This document shows, in pieces, positions 1-6,754 of a stretch of 10,677 nucleotides of DNA; within the stretch, counting starts at the first letter, position 1, and each line of letters opens with the position of its first letter. Made by a program: the position numbers and the translations under genes. This DNA comes from Entamoeba histolytica HM-1:IMSS (lineage: Eukaryota; Evosea; Mastigamoebida; Endamoebidae), in the NCBI RefSeq assembly GCF_000208925.1, contig NW_001914959.1, forward strand, positions 40,738-51,414, given 5' to 3'. Below the pieces are notes generated by a model. It had not been told where the DNA came from. It searched no databases and worked only from the letters and a program-made list of their open reading frames with translations.

Positions 1-680
1 ACTGTTCTACTACCATTATGTTCTTTACTCATTGAAACATAGTCAAGAGTAACATTGTCATTTATTGGATATATATATCCAAAGTTTATTGGATAACTAT
101 TTCCATTATATTGGTAATTAGGTTGATATTGTTGTTGGTAACGTGAATATCTATTCATTTGATTATCTTCTTCATAACTTTCACTTTCCTCTTCTTCTGA
201 ACTTTCTTCACTACTCTCACTTTCTTCTTCACTATCTTCTTCACTGTTACCTTCTTCTGAACTTTCATTTGTATTATCTTCTTCACTGTTATCTTCTTCA
301 CTATTATCATCGTCATCTTCTTCTTCATAACTTTCTTCATTTTCGATTCTTAATTCATTTCGAAGATTAGGACCTGATAAACCCTCTAATATTTTATCTA
401 AATTAAATGGTGTTGTTTTAAATGCTTTCTTTAAAACACTTTCATAACCTTTTGGAAGGTTCCAAGCAAATAATGGTTTTGGTAATCTTGGATCAGCAGG
501 CTTTTGTTGGAAATAATATTGGTGATATTCAGGATGAGCTCTATACGCTTGTTTTTCTAAGTCCTCTAAACTAATTACTTCTCCAGAACTTCCAACTCTA
601 TCCATTTGAGGAGGTGCAGAAGTAGATCTCGACTCATTGAACAAGAGTTGTTGAACAATGTCAGTTGATGTGTTGTTCAT
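1..680 (-). CDS. Pumilio/PUF-family RNA-binding protein, N-terminal part (partial)
   Basis: The open frame starts at the ATG at 680 (minus strand) and stays open for 226 codons to the window edge; the rest lies beyond base 1. Residues 18-23 read RSTSAP, which matches the RSGSAPP-type block found near the N-terminus of many PUF proteins. Residues 50-56 (PEYHQYY) and 63-70 (DPRLPKPL) match the block written YYY...NPRLPPPL in plant and other Pumilio proteins. Residues 113-172 are a Ser/Glu/Asp-rich acidic tract, followed by a Tyr/Gln/Asn-rich stretch (174-200). PUF proteins bind 3' UTRs through C-terminal helical repeats and repress or localise mRNAs. Those repeats are not in this window, so the family call rests on the N-terminal motifs alone. 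RSTSAP also fits a mode-1 14-3-3 site (RSxpSxP). I saw no clear TATA or GAAC core element just upstream. The acidic tract could belong to another nuclear or RNA-binding protein, but the two motifs in order favour PUF. Confidence 0.6.
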   Translation of the reverse strand, partial: MNNTSTDIVQQLLFNESRSTSAPPQMDRVGSSGEVISLEDLEKQAYRAHPEYHQYYFQQKPADPRLPKPLFAWNLPKGYESVLKKAFKTTPFNLDKILEGLSGPNLRNELRIENEESYEEEDDDDNSEEDNSEEDNTNESSEEGNSEEDSEEESESSEESSEEEESESYEEDNQMNRYSRYQQQYQPNYQYNGNSYPINFGYIYPINDNVTLDYVSMSKEHNGSRT

Positions 681-1071
681 CCTTCACAACACTTTAATTA
701 TATCTTCTTTTCATTCTCTTTTTTTATTAATCTTTTACTATAATTTTACTTTTAATTTTATTATTTCACCTCTTCTTCTTATTTTTTATTGGATATTTAT
801 TTTTGTGTTTTTCTTTTTAACTTCTTTGTCATTTTATGTTTTTTTAATGTTTTTATTAAATGTAAAAGAATAACTAATAAAGTATAAATTATTTTATTAT
901 ATATTATAATAAATAGGGTTTTTTCTTTTCATTACTTGAAGAATTTTCCTTTCAAAAACAAAAAAAATAATACGATTTAATCTTATGAATAAAAATGAAA
1001 AACACAAATAAATCAAATGATAAAAAGAAATAACGAAACAAAAGGAAGCAACAACGAGTCAATATAGTACT
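681..1071. other. AT-rich spacer between two minus-strand genes
   Basis: This is the 5' flank of the PUF-like gene and the 3' flank of the Rho gene. Bases 700-870 are strongly T-rich on the plus strand and 950-1050 are A-rich. The open frame crossing 658-873 encodes only Phe/Leu/Ile low-complexity sequence and starts inside the PUF gene on the opposite strand, so it is not credible. I see no RNA gene or clear repeat here. Confidence 0.6.
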
Positions 1072-1855
1072 TTATTTTTTATCTTTCTTTTCTTTCTTAT
1101 CCTTTTTACCGAATATTTTAGAAAACATTCCTTTTTTCTTTTCTTTAGCTTGTGGAGCTTCAGAGACAACAGCATCTAACAAACCCATTGAGACCTTTGC
1201 AGCTAATTCAAAGATTTCTTTTAATCCACTCTAAATGATTAATATCTCATATTTTCATAAGAAAAGACAAATAATATAAATACTCATTGAGTAATATTTA
1301 AATAACTAATACTAATAGAACATTCACTGAAAGAAAATATTAAAAAATATAAAATAAACAAACCTGAGTAATAGCAGAGCATTCACAAAATGCTTGTGCT
1401 CCAACTTCTTTTGCCATAACCTCAATAGATTCTTTTTTAACCAAGTCTTTTCCTTGTTTCTTCAAGACATCAATAGCATTTGGATTATTTCTAACGTCAG
1501 ACTTAGTACCAACGATAATAATTTTGGGATCATCCTTACCACAATTATCTCTAATTTCAGGTACCCATTTAGTCTTAATTCTTTCAAATGAGTCTTCATC
1601 AGCAATTGAAAAACAAATCATGAAACAATCAGTATCAGCATAACTGAGTGGTCTCATTTCATCAAGGTCATCAGATCCAGAAGTATCCCAAAGATTCATT
1701 TGAACAGTTTTTTTATCTACTGAAATTGGAGCTGTGTAATTATCAAATACTGTTGGTACATATGTATCTGGGAATGAATTGGTTGTATATGTTAATAATA
1801 AACATGTTTTACCAACGTTAGTATCACCAATAACTATTACCTTGATCTCAGCCAT
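1072..1855 (-). CDS. Rho-family small GTPase, Rnd-like, no CAAX box (two exons)
   Basis: Exon 1 is 1364-1855 (164 codons) and exon 2 is 1072-1230 (52 codons plus TAA), giving 216 residues. Rho GTPases cycle between GDP and GTP and control actin, motility and phagocytosis at membranes. Numbering matches human Rac1 exactly: P-loop GDTNVGKT (10-17), effector loop YVPTVF (32-37), switch II DTSGS (57-61), guanine-binding TKSD (117-120) and CSA (159-161). Residues 121-145 form the Rho-specific insert, which separates it from Ras and Rab. Position 12 is Thr instead of Gly, 59 is Ser instead of Ala, and 61 is Ser instead of Gln. Vertebrate Rnd proteins, which lack GTPase activity, also have non-Gly 12, Ser59 and Ser61. 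The C-terminus (195-216) is Lys-rich, with hydrophobic residues in GMFSKIF, and ends in Lys with no prenylation cysteine. Loss of hydrolysis and non-lipid membrane binding are inferences. The start is the first ATG and aligns with the Rac N-terminus. Confidence 0.93.
1231..1363 (-). other. Spliceosomal intron of the Rho gene (133 bp)
   Basis: On the minus strand the intron starts GTTTGT, the usual Entamoeba donor, and ends ATTTAG. Splicing joins CAG (Gln164) to AGT (Ser165) in phase 0 and restores the conserved Rho segment TQSGLKEIFELA, which matches TQRGLKTVFDEA in Rac1. Without splicing the frame ends after seven extra codons. A stronger-looking acceptor, TTTCTTTCAG, lies nearer the donor, but the exon following it would begin with TGA. 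Confidence 0.92.
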
Positions 1856-1863
1856 TTCTTGTT

Positions 1864-1876
1864 TGAATTAAAGTTC
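1864..1876 (-). promoter_or_regulatory. Putative core promoter elements (GAAC and Inr) of the Rho gene
   Basis: On the minus strand, GAGAACTTTAATTCA precedes the ATG. AATTCA resembles the Entamoeba initiator AAAAATTCA and lies about 8-10 bases before the start codon, consistent with the very short leaders of this genus. GAAC resembles the genus-specific third core element. No clear GTATTTAAA-type TATA box was seen. In such AT-rich DNA these matches are suggestive only. Confidence 0.35.
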
Positions 1877-2116
1877 TCACAGTTTTTCCTTAGTTCTTTT
1901 TTTAATTTATTTTACTATATTTATTACTATTTCTCCCTTCTTATTCTTTTTTTACTTGTTGTATTTTTAATCTTTATTGTATTTTTAGATCATTGTTACA
2001 TAACTTTTTTCCTCTCTCTTTCATTAATTTTACCTATTTCTTTGTTTCTATTTTTAAATTTCTATTTTTACTTTTTATAAGACGAAAATAACATTTTTTT
2101 TTTAATCTTTGAAGAT

Positions 2117-2164
2117 AATAAAAAAACATTATTTTGATATTTAAATAAAAAAACATTATTTTGA
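2117..2164. repeat. Perfect 21-bp direct repeat, period 27 bp
   Basis: Bases 2117-2137 and 2144-2164 are identical, both containing AACATTATTTTGA after a run of seven A. They are separated by six bases. The repeat sits in the divergent promoter region between the Rho and LDAH-like genes, about 260 bp from the Rho ATG and 270 bp from the LDAH-like ATG. Confidence 0.8.
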
Positions 2165-2409
2165 AAATAAGTTAGTTTAATGTTCAACACCACTAAAAGT
2201 TTAATTTATATTATCTAAATTCATTTGGGAATTATTGTACTTCCAAATAAACAATCAATAAATTATAAAAATACTTTAACAGTCGAATTAATTAAAAAAA
2301 AATATAAACTTTAATATTTTTTTTAATTCAAATAAATATTTCTTCAATAACTTAAAACAAAAATAAAAGTTAATCATTTTAATTTATTATTTCTATTTGA
2401 AAAACAAAA

Positions 2410-2436
2410 GAACTTTATTATTTAATTTAAATTCTA
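2410..2436 (+). promoter_or_regulatory. Putative GAAC and initiator elements of the LDAH-like gene
   Basis: AGAACTTTA at 2409-2417 shares GAACTTTA with the Rho promoter on the other side of the spacer. TAAATTCTA just before the ATG at 2438 partly matches the initiator AAAAATTCA and would give a leader of only a few bases. This is plausible but weak, because the background is so AT-rich. Confidence 0.3.
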
Positions 2437-2437
2437 A

Positions 2438-3334
2438 ATGGAATTTAAATTAGAAAATCATCCATTTCTTCATTATACAAATATTTGTGGACAAACATGT
2501 ATTCAATCTGATAATTATTTATCTGCTCCTCGTTGTATATTATTTTTTACTGGAAATCCTTCATTGTTAGCATTTTATATTGATTTTTGTGAGATGTTAC
2601 ATGAACAATATCCTGATGATAGTATTCTTGTTGTTTCTTTACACTGCACTCCAATGAATAATGTTTTTCCATCATGGAAAACATCTCTTTATGAAGTAAT
2701 AAAAGTTAAATTAAATTTAATTGATTGGGTATTAAGAGAATTACCACAAACAACACATTTCTTATTATTAACTCATTCTCTTGGAGCATTTGTTGCTCTT
2801 CATGTTTTACCTCAACGACCTGAATTAGAACATCGAGTTGATCAAATTATTCATTTATTTCCTGCTATTAGAGACCTTAAACATTCAATAGACTTAATTG
2901 TTAGACTTCTTGCAAGACTTACACTTATTTATCCATTAATTTCAATGACAACATATTTACTTAAGTTATTACCTCTATTTATTTTTACTCTTTTTATTCA
3001 ACTCGTTTCAACTACTCCTCCTCAACAAGCTAAAATGATGCAACAAGATTTAAATCCTCATCATATAGCTCAAGTTGCTTATTTTACTTTAGATGAAGAA
3101 GAAGTTATTACTGATCATGACAAACAAACTCAAGAATGTCTTTTAAAAACTTCAAATAAAACTACTGTTGTCTTTGGTCAATTTGACAAATACACTCCTT
3201 TATGGATTCGTAATGAATTTAAAGAAAGATATCCTGATGTTCGTGTTATAGAAACTACAATTAAACATGCTTTTGTATTAGGAAAGTCAAAAGAAATGTT
3301 TGATTTTTTAAAACAAAATAATGTTTTTCTTTAA
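2438..3334 (+). CDS. LDAH-family lipid-droplet-associated serine hydrolase
   Basis: Single-exon protein of 298 residues, close to the usual length of LDAH (formerly C2orf43, DUF2305), an alpha/beta hydrolase family linked to lipid droplets and sterol ester turnover. FFTGNPSLLAFYIDF (36-50) matches the family's hallmark PGNPG...FY..F oxyanion-side motif. THSLGA (112-117) is the nucleophile elbow with Ser114, FPAIRDLKHS (141-150) matches the family block FPTIEDMAKS, and D250 (FGQFDKYTP) and H277 (TIKHAF) complete the triad. Residues 153-190 are strongly hydrophobic, in the place where LDAH carries its droplet- or ER-targeting segment. The nucleophile elbow has Thr where GHSIG has Gly, a conservative departure. 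The triad assignment comes from spacing and family knowledge. Substrate is unknown, and lipase activity is disputed even in animals. The start is the first ATG after the promoter-like elements, and the stop TAA is followed by a TAATTT motif typical of Entamoeba 3' ends. Confidence 0.9.
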   Translation: MEFKLENHPFLHYTNICGQTCIQSDNYLSAPRCILFFTGNPSLLAFYIDFCEMLHEQYPDDSILVVSLHCTPMNNVFPSWKTSLYEVIKVKLNLIDWVLRELPQTTHFLLLTHSLGAFVALHVLPQRPELEHRVDQIIHLFPAIRDLKHSIDLIVRLLARLTLIYPLISMTTYLLKLLPLFIFTLFIQLVSTTPPQQAKMMQQDLNPHHIAQVAYFTLDEEEVITDHDKQTQECLLKTSNKTTVVFGQFDKYTPLWIRNEFKERYPDVRVIETTIKHAFVLGKSKEMFDFLKQNNVFL

Positions 3335-3604
3335 CTAATTTATTAAACGTCATTCTCTTTTATTTGTTTTTATTCATTTCTCAATAAGTTATAACTTTAT
3401 ACCTACCACAAAACTTATTTTAAATAAAAGTTCATTCATTTGTAAAATAAAATAAACATGACAACAACAAAGCATCGTCTTGTTATCATTTATTGTATCT
3501 GACTTTTCTTTTTACAAAAAGTAAAAACTGAATTAAAATCAATTTACTTCAAATAAGAAAAAGAAAAAAATAAGAAGAAGGAAAATAAATAAAAATAAGA
3601 TAAT

Positions 3605-3629
3605 TAAATGATAATTTTATTATCATTTA
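3605..3629. repeat. Perfect inverted repeat, 11-bp stem with 3-nt loop
   Basis: TAAATGATAAT (3605-3615) is the reverse complement of ATTATCATTTA (3619-3629), with TTT as the loop. It lies about 275 bp after the LDAH-like stop codon. The stem is almost all A/T, so function is doubtful. Confidence 0.6.
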
Positions 3630-3732
3630 TTCATTGATTAATGGATATTAATCACATTATACATCATTAAAAATGAGTAATTTCTTTTTTTATTTATTAT
3701 TAAGATTTTCTTCTTGTTTTATGAATAAATCA

Positions 3733-3766
3733 TTTTAATGTCTTTTAACGTCTTTTAATGTCTTTT
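3733..3766. repeat. Three tandem TTTTAAYGTC decamers
   Basis: Copies at 3733-3742, 3743-3752 and 3753-3762 read TTTTAATGTC, TTTTAACGTC and TTTTAATGTC, then TTTT. The 10-bp period equals about one helical turn, so all copies face the same side of the DNA. It lies in the long spacer about 585 bp before the Maf start. Confidence 0.8.
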
Positions 3767-4318
3767 CATTCTTATTTCTGTTTATTTCTTCTTTTTTGAT
3801 TTTGATTTTAGTTTTAATGAACTTCATCTTTATTTCTTATTTTCTTATAAATGAATATTTCATTATCATTATATTTTTATTTCTAATTTCATTTAATATT
3901 AACTTTATCATTGATATTTCATTTTCTTTGGATAATATTCATTATATATTGCTAATTTCATCTTAATCAATACCATTTATTCTATTATAACAAATAATAT
4001 TCAATTATAATATCTCATTTTACAACATTTGAAACGTTGACTCATAAATTTTTTATTAAAAGACAACATCATAATCAGCTAATAATTACAACATTCAGAT
4101 ATTATTTTATATTCATTTTAATGTTTGTGTACTGTATCTCTGATATGTCAACTTCAAATCTTGAGGAAGAAACAAGTAAAAAAAAAAGAAAGAATTATTT
4201 CAAATGTTAACAAAAAAAACCGAAGATTCAATTAGCTAATAATAATAATAAGAAGCAATTAGGGTTTATTAAGAATCTTTAAAACAAATAACAACAAAAA
4301 CATAATAATCAAAAGTAA

Positions 4319-5067
4319 ATGTTGTTGGAATATTTAAATACAATAAATTCTAAGAAAATTATTCTTGCTAGTCAATCACTAAGAAGAAAGGAAATTTTAG
4401 AACAAATGGAATTAAAATTTGAAATTCATGTTAGTAACTTTGAAGAAAATTTAGATAAGAAATTATTTAAACACCCAGTTGATTATGTCAAAGCAAATGC
4501 AGAAGGAAAAGTAATGGATGTTGCTTCTAGATATCCAGATGCTGATTTGATTATTGGATGTGATACTATTGTATTATTTAATAATGAGATTATTGAGAAA
4601 CCAAAAAATGCAGAAGATGCCTCAAGAGTTTGTTTTTTATCATATTTTAAAAATGATTACAAGATTATTTTTATGATTTGAGATGTCATTTTTGATTTAA
4701 AAAGATACAAAGTTATTGAAAATAATTTTCTAATACTTCTTAGATTCTTCATAAATTAAGTGGAAATACTCATGAAGTAATTTCTGTTGTTTGCCTTGTT
4801 TATCCAAAAATTCAAGTCAATGGAAAACCATTAACTCAAGTTTTTGATGATTGTACTAAAGTAGAATTTGGTCATATGACTGATACTTTTATTAATAAAT
4901 ATATAGAAAGTGGTTATTGTTATGATAAGGCTGGTGGTTATGGTATTCAAAGTGGATTTACTTTTATTTCAAGAATTGATGGATCTTATTGGAATGTTGT
5001 AGGATTCCCTTCATTTAAATTCTGTGAACATCTCATTGAAGTTGTCAAAAAATATTGGACCGAATAA
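4319..5067 (+). CDS. Maf-family nucleotide pyrophosphatase (two exons)
   Basis: Exon 1 is 4319-4627 (103 codons) and exon 2 is 4744-5067 (107 codons plus TAA), giving 210 residues, normal for a stand-alone Maf protein. Maf enzymes hydrolyse non-canonical or excess nucleoside triphosphates to the monophosphate plus pyrophosphate and help keep nucleotide pools clean; they probably act in the cytosol. Visible motifs are ASQSLRRKEIL (17-27, family SPRR block), CDTIV (81-85, with the catalytic-type Asp82), EKP (93-95), LSGNTHEVIS (108-117) and DKAGGYGIQ (164-172), then GSYWNVVGFP (183-192). The Gln in GYGIQ is shared with the dTTP/UTP-type subgroup (bacterial YhdE), so that specificity is likely but inferred. 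The second residue of the SPRR block is Leu instead of Pro. It is not fused to a methyltransferase as in human ASMTL. Both exons are needed for the active site. The gene is convergent with the LRR gene, with 85 bp between stop codons. Confidence 0.95.
4628..4743 (+). other. Spliceosomal intron of the Maf gene (116 bp)
   Basis: It starts GTTTGT and ends ACTTCTTAG. Joining AGA (Arg103) to ATT (Ile104) in phase 0 restores the continuous Maf block EDASRILHKLSGNTH. Unspliced translation would stop at 4679-4681. Donor and phase are the same as in the Rho intron. Confidence 0.93.
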
Positions 5068-5100
5068 TTTAATTTAAACCATCATTTATTTTTTACTTAA

Positions 5101-5119
5101 TGACTTTGATAAAAAGTCA
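5101..5119. repeat. 7-bp hairpin between convergent stop codons
   Basis: TGACTTT (5101-5107) and AAAGTCA (5113-5119) are perfect complements around the loop GATAA, flanked by T-rich sequence on the left and A-rich on the right. It sits midway between the Maf and LRR stop codons, where both 3' ends must form. A role in 3' end formation is speculation. Confidence 0.45.
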
Positions 5120-5152
5120 AAAAATAAAAAAAAAATTTAATTCATTAATGAT

Positions 5153-6754
5153 TTAATTTGAATATTCTTTCAATAATAACATTGTTTTACGAGGAAGTGA
5201 AAGATCAAATAAATTTGTAATATTTAAATTGATACATGATATAATTGATAATTCAAATAAAGACTCAGGCATTTCAATATTAAAAAGATTTGACATTCTT
5301 TCTAATTTACATTTTTTTATTTGTGATTCTTTCAACCCATCAATCTCAAATTTAGATTTGAGTTGTGACGAAACATTGGAAAGGACAAATGAATGAAGTT
5401 GTTGAGGGATAAGAATTTTATTGAGTAAAGGAATATTATGTAAAGAAAGAAATTTTAAATTGTTGTGTTGGGATAAGTCAAGTTGTTCTAATGACTTACA
5501 ATTTGTTAATTCTATCCTTTCTAATGTAAGTGGAAGTTTGAGTGTTGAATAAAACAATGAATGAAGAATTGACAAATAAATGAGAGGTTGTTCAAATATA
5601 TTTGAAACAACATAATCAAGTGATGATATAGATATATGAGTAAGAGAAGATGGTACATTAATTTTTGTCAATTTTTGAAATGTAAATTCAATGCTTATTG
5701 AAGAAAGTGAGTCACAATCACTCAAGTCAATAATATGTGGTATTTTGGTGTGAAGTTGAGGAGTATTTACTGTTGGAATTAAATTAAGAAATGGAAAATC
5801 ATACATTTTCCCTACATTCGGTTGATAATAAAAGGGATCAAAGGTATAAAATTTGTTAATTGGGTCTGATGTTTGAGAAAGTGTTTTTAGTGTTAATGAT
5901 GTGAGTAACCTATTTTTAATGAAATTTTTCAAAGCACTAAGATTTGTATTAGATAATTTATCTACATAAACCTTAAATGGATTAAAGTCTATAAGAATAT
6001 TTGATGGTATTGGATCTTGAGTTAACTCAATATATTTATGAACAAAACATACAAAGTTTTTTTCATTGAATAATAATTGATATTTATTACAAAATTCTTT
6101 AATATTGTTAATTGAATCAATTTCCATTACTACTCGGCATTTTTTGCACATTTCTTTTAAAGATGATACAAGTTCATTTAAGTATTTAACATTGTTTGTA
6201 GGTTCATAATGGATAGTATTAACAAAGTTATGAAATTTCATAACATCTATATACTCTGAATTTTTAATAACTACAAGCTCAATTGATGGAATAGTTTGAA
6301 TTGATGAAGAAATTAATGAAAAGTCTTTAATTTGAATTTGTTGAGAAAAGACTATCAACTTCTTTAAGTTAGTGAATTGTGTTAGTGATAATACTAACTG
6401 ATGGTTTGTTATAATGAGTTGAACAACTTGAGATGAATGGTTTGTTATCAATTTTTTTCCTTTTGTTTTAGGTTGTTTATAATGAAATCCAGAAGATCTT
6501 GGGTAAGTGAATGATATAACTAACTTTTCATTAAATAAATCATACGGGAAATTAAATATTTGGTGAAATGGGATGTATAACATTTTAATTTGTGTGAAAT
6601 GATTTGCAACAAATTTAAAGTCACTGACATTGTATAATTCAAGGGTTTGTTCTATAATTTGTGTGCACTTATGATTAATTATTACAACACATTTAATCTC
6701 TTTAATTGGTAAATATTTAAAGACAATTTTAAGAAATAATTGTTCTAATTGCAT
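5153..6754 (-). CDS. Leucine-rich-repeat protein with F-box-like N-terminus
   Basis: I chose the ATG at 6754 (minus strand), giving 533 residues. The frame remains open another 50 codons upstream to an ATG at 6904, but that stretch is Phe/Lys/Ser low-complexity typical of spacer DNA here. Residues 1-42 begin MQLEQLFLKIVFKYLPIKEI, an F-box-like helical start (short hydrophobic helix, then LP) common in Entamoeba LRR proteins. Residues 340-520 hold irregular leucine-rich repeats of about 20-24 residues, for example LPLTLERIELTNCKSLEQLD and NNLKFLSLHNIPLLNKILIP. The middle (60-335) has similar but weaker L/I-rich strands. There is no transmembrane segment or signal peptide from the chosen start. 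It could be an adaptor that brings substrates to an SCF ubiquitin ligase, but the F-box match is weak and no partner can be read from the context. It is not the regular BspA/TpLRR type. The gene converges on Maf and is head-to-head with the LINE remnant. Confidence 0.8.
   Translation of the reverse strand: MQLEQLFLKIVFKYLPIKEIKCVVIINHKCTQIIEQTLELYNVSDFKFVANHFTQIKMLYIPFHQIFNFPYDLFNEKLVISFTYPRSSGFHYKQPKTKGKKLITNHSSQVVQLIITNHQLVLSLTQFTNLKKLIVFSQQIQIKDFSLISSSIQTIPSIELVVIKNSEYIDVMKFHNFVNTIHYEPTNNVKYLNELVSSLKEMCKKCRVVMEIDSINNIKEFCNKYQLLFNEKNFVCFVHKYIELTQDPIPSNILIDFNPFKVYVDKLSNTNLSALKNFIKNRLLTSLTLKTLSQTSDPINKFYTFDPFYYQPNVGKMYDFPFLNLIPTVNTPQLHTKIPHIIDLSDCDSLSSISIEFTFQKLTKINVPSSLTHISISSLDYVVSNIFEQPLIYLSILHSLFYSTLKLPLTLERIELTNCKSLEQLDLSQHNNLKFLSLHNIPLLNKILIPQQLHSFVLSNVSSQLKSKFEIDGLKESQIKKCKLERMSNLFNIEMPESLFELSIISCINLNITNLFDLSLPRKTMLLLKEYSN

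Larger units (their letters stand above)
1877..2437. other. Divergent intergenic region between the Rho and LDAH-like genes
   Basis: The Rho gene runs left and the LDAH-like gene runs right, so this region holds both promoters. Bases 1880-2080 are T-rich on the plus strand; the open frame there is Phe/Leu low-complexity and I do not consider it a gene. The region also holds a perfect 21-bp direct repeat (2117-2137 and 2144-2164) and AT-rich sequence up to the LDAH-like start. Confidence 0.6.
3335..4318. other. Gene-free AT-rich spacer between LDAH-like and Maf genes
   Basis: Nearly 1 kb with no credible coding frame on either strand and no tRNA- or rRNA-like structure that I can see. It holds the LDAH-like 3' end (TAATTT at about 3337), an 11-bp hairpin (3605-3629), a three-copy decamer repeat (3733-3766) and a short (TAA)n run at 4237-4250 shortly before the Maf start. 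It is unusually long for this compact genome, so a small non-coding RNA cannot be excluded. Confidence 0.6.

Noticed and set aside
143..370. Open frames on both strands over the PUF acidic tract
   Set aside because: They are shadows of the Ser/Glu codon repeats of the PUF-like gene, and the translations are His/Leu or Lys/Val low-complexity without motifs.
1394..1591. Plus-strand open frame opposite the Rho gene
   Set aside because: It lies wholly within Rho exon 1 on the other strand, where the conserved GTPase motifs are unmistakable.
4237..4250. (TAA)n microsatellite before the Maf start
   Set aside because: It is real but very short and ordinary for this base composition.
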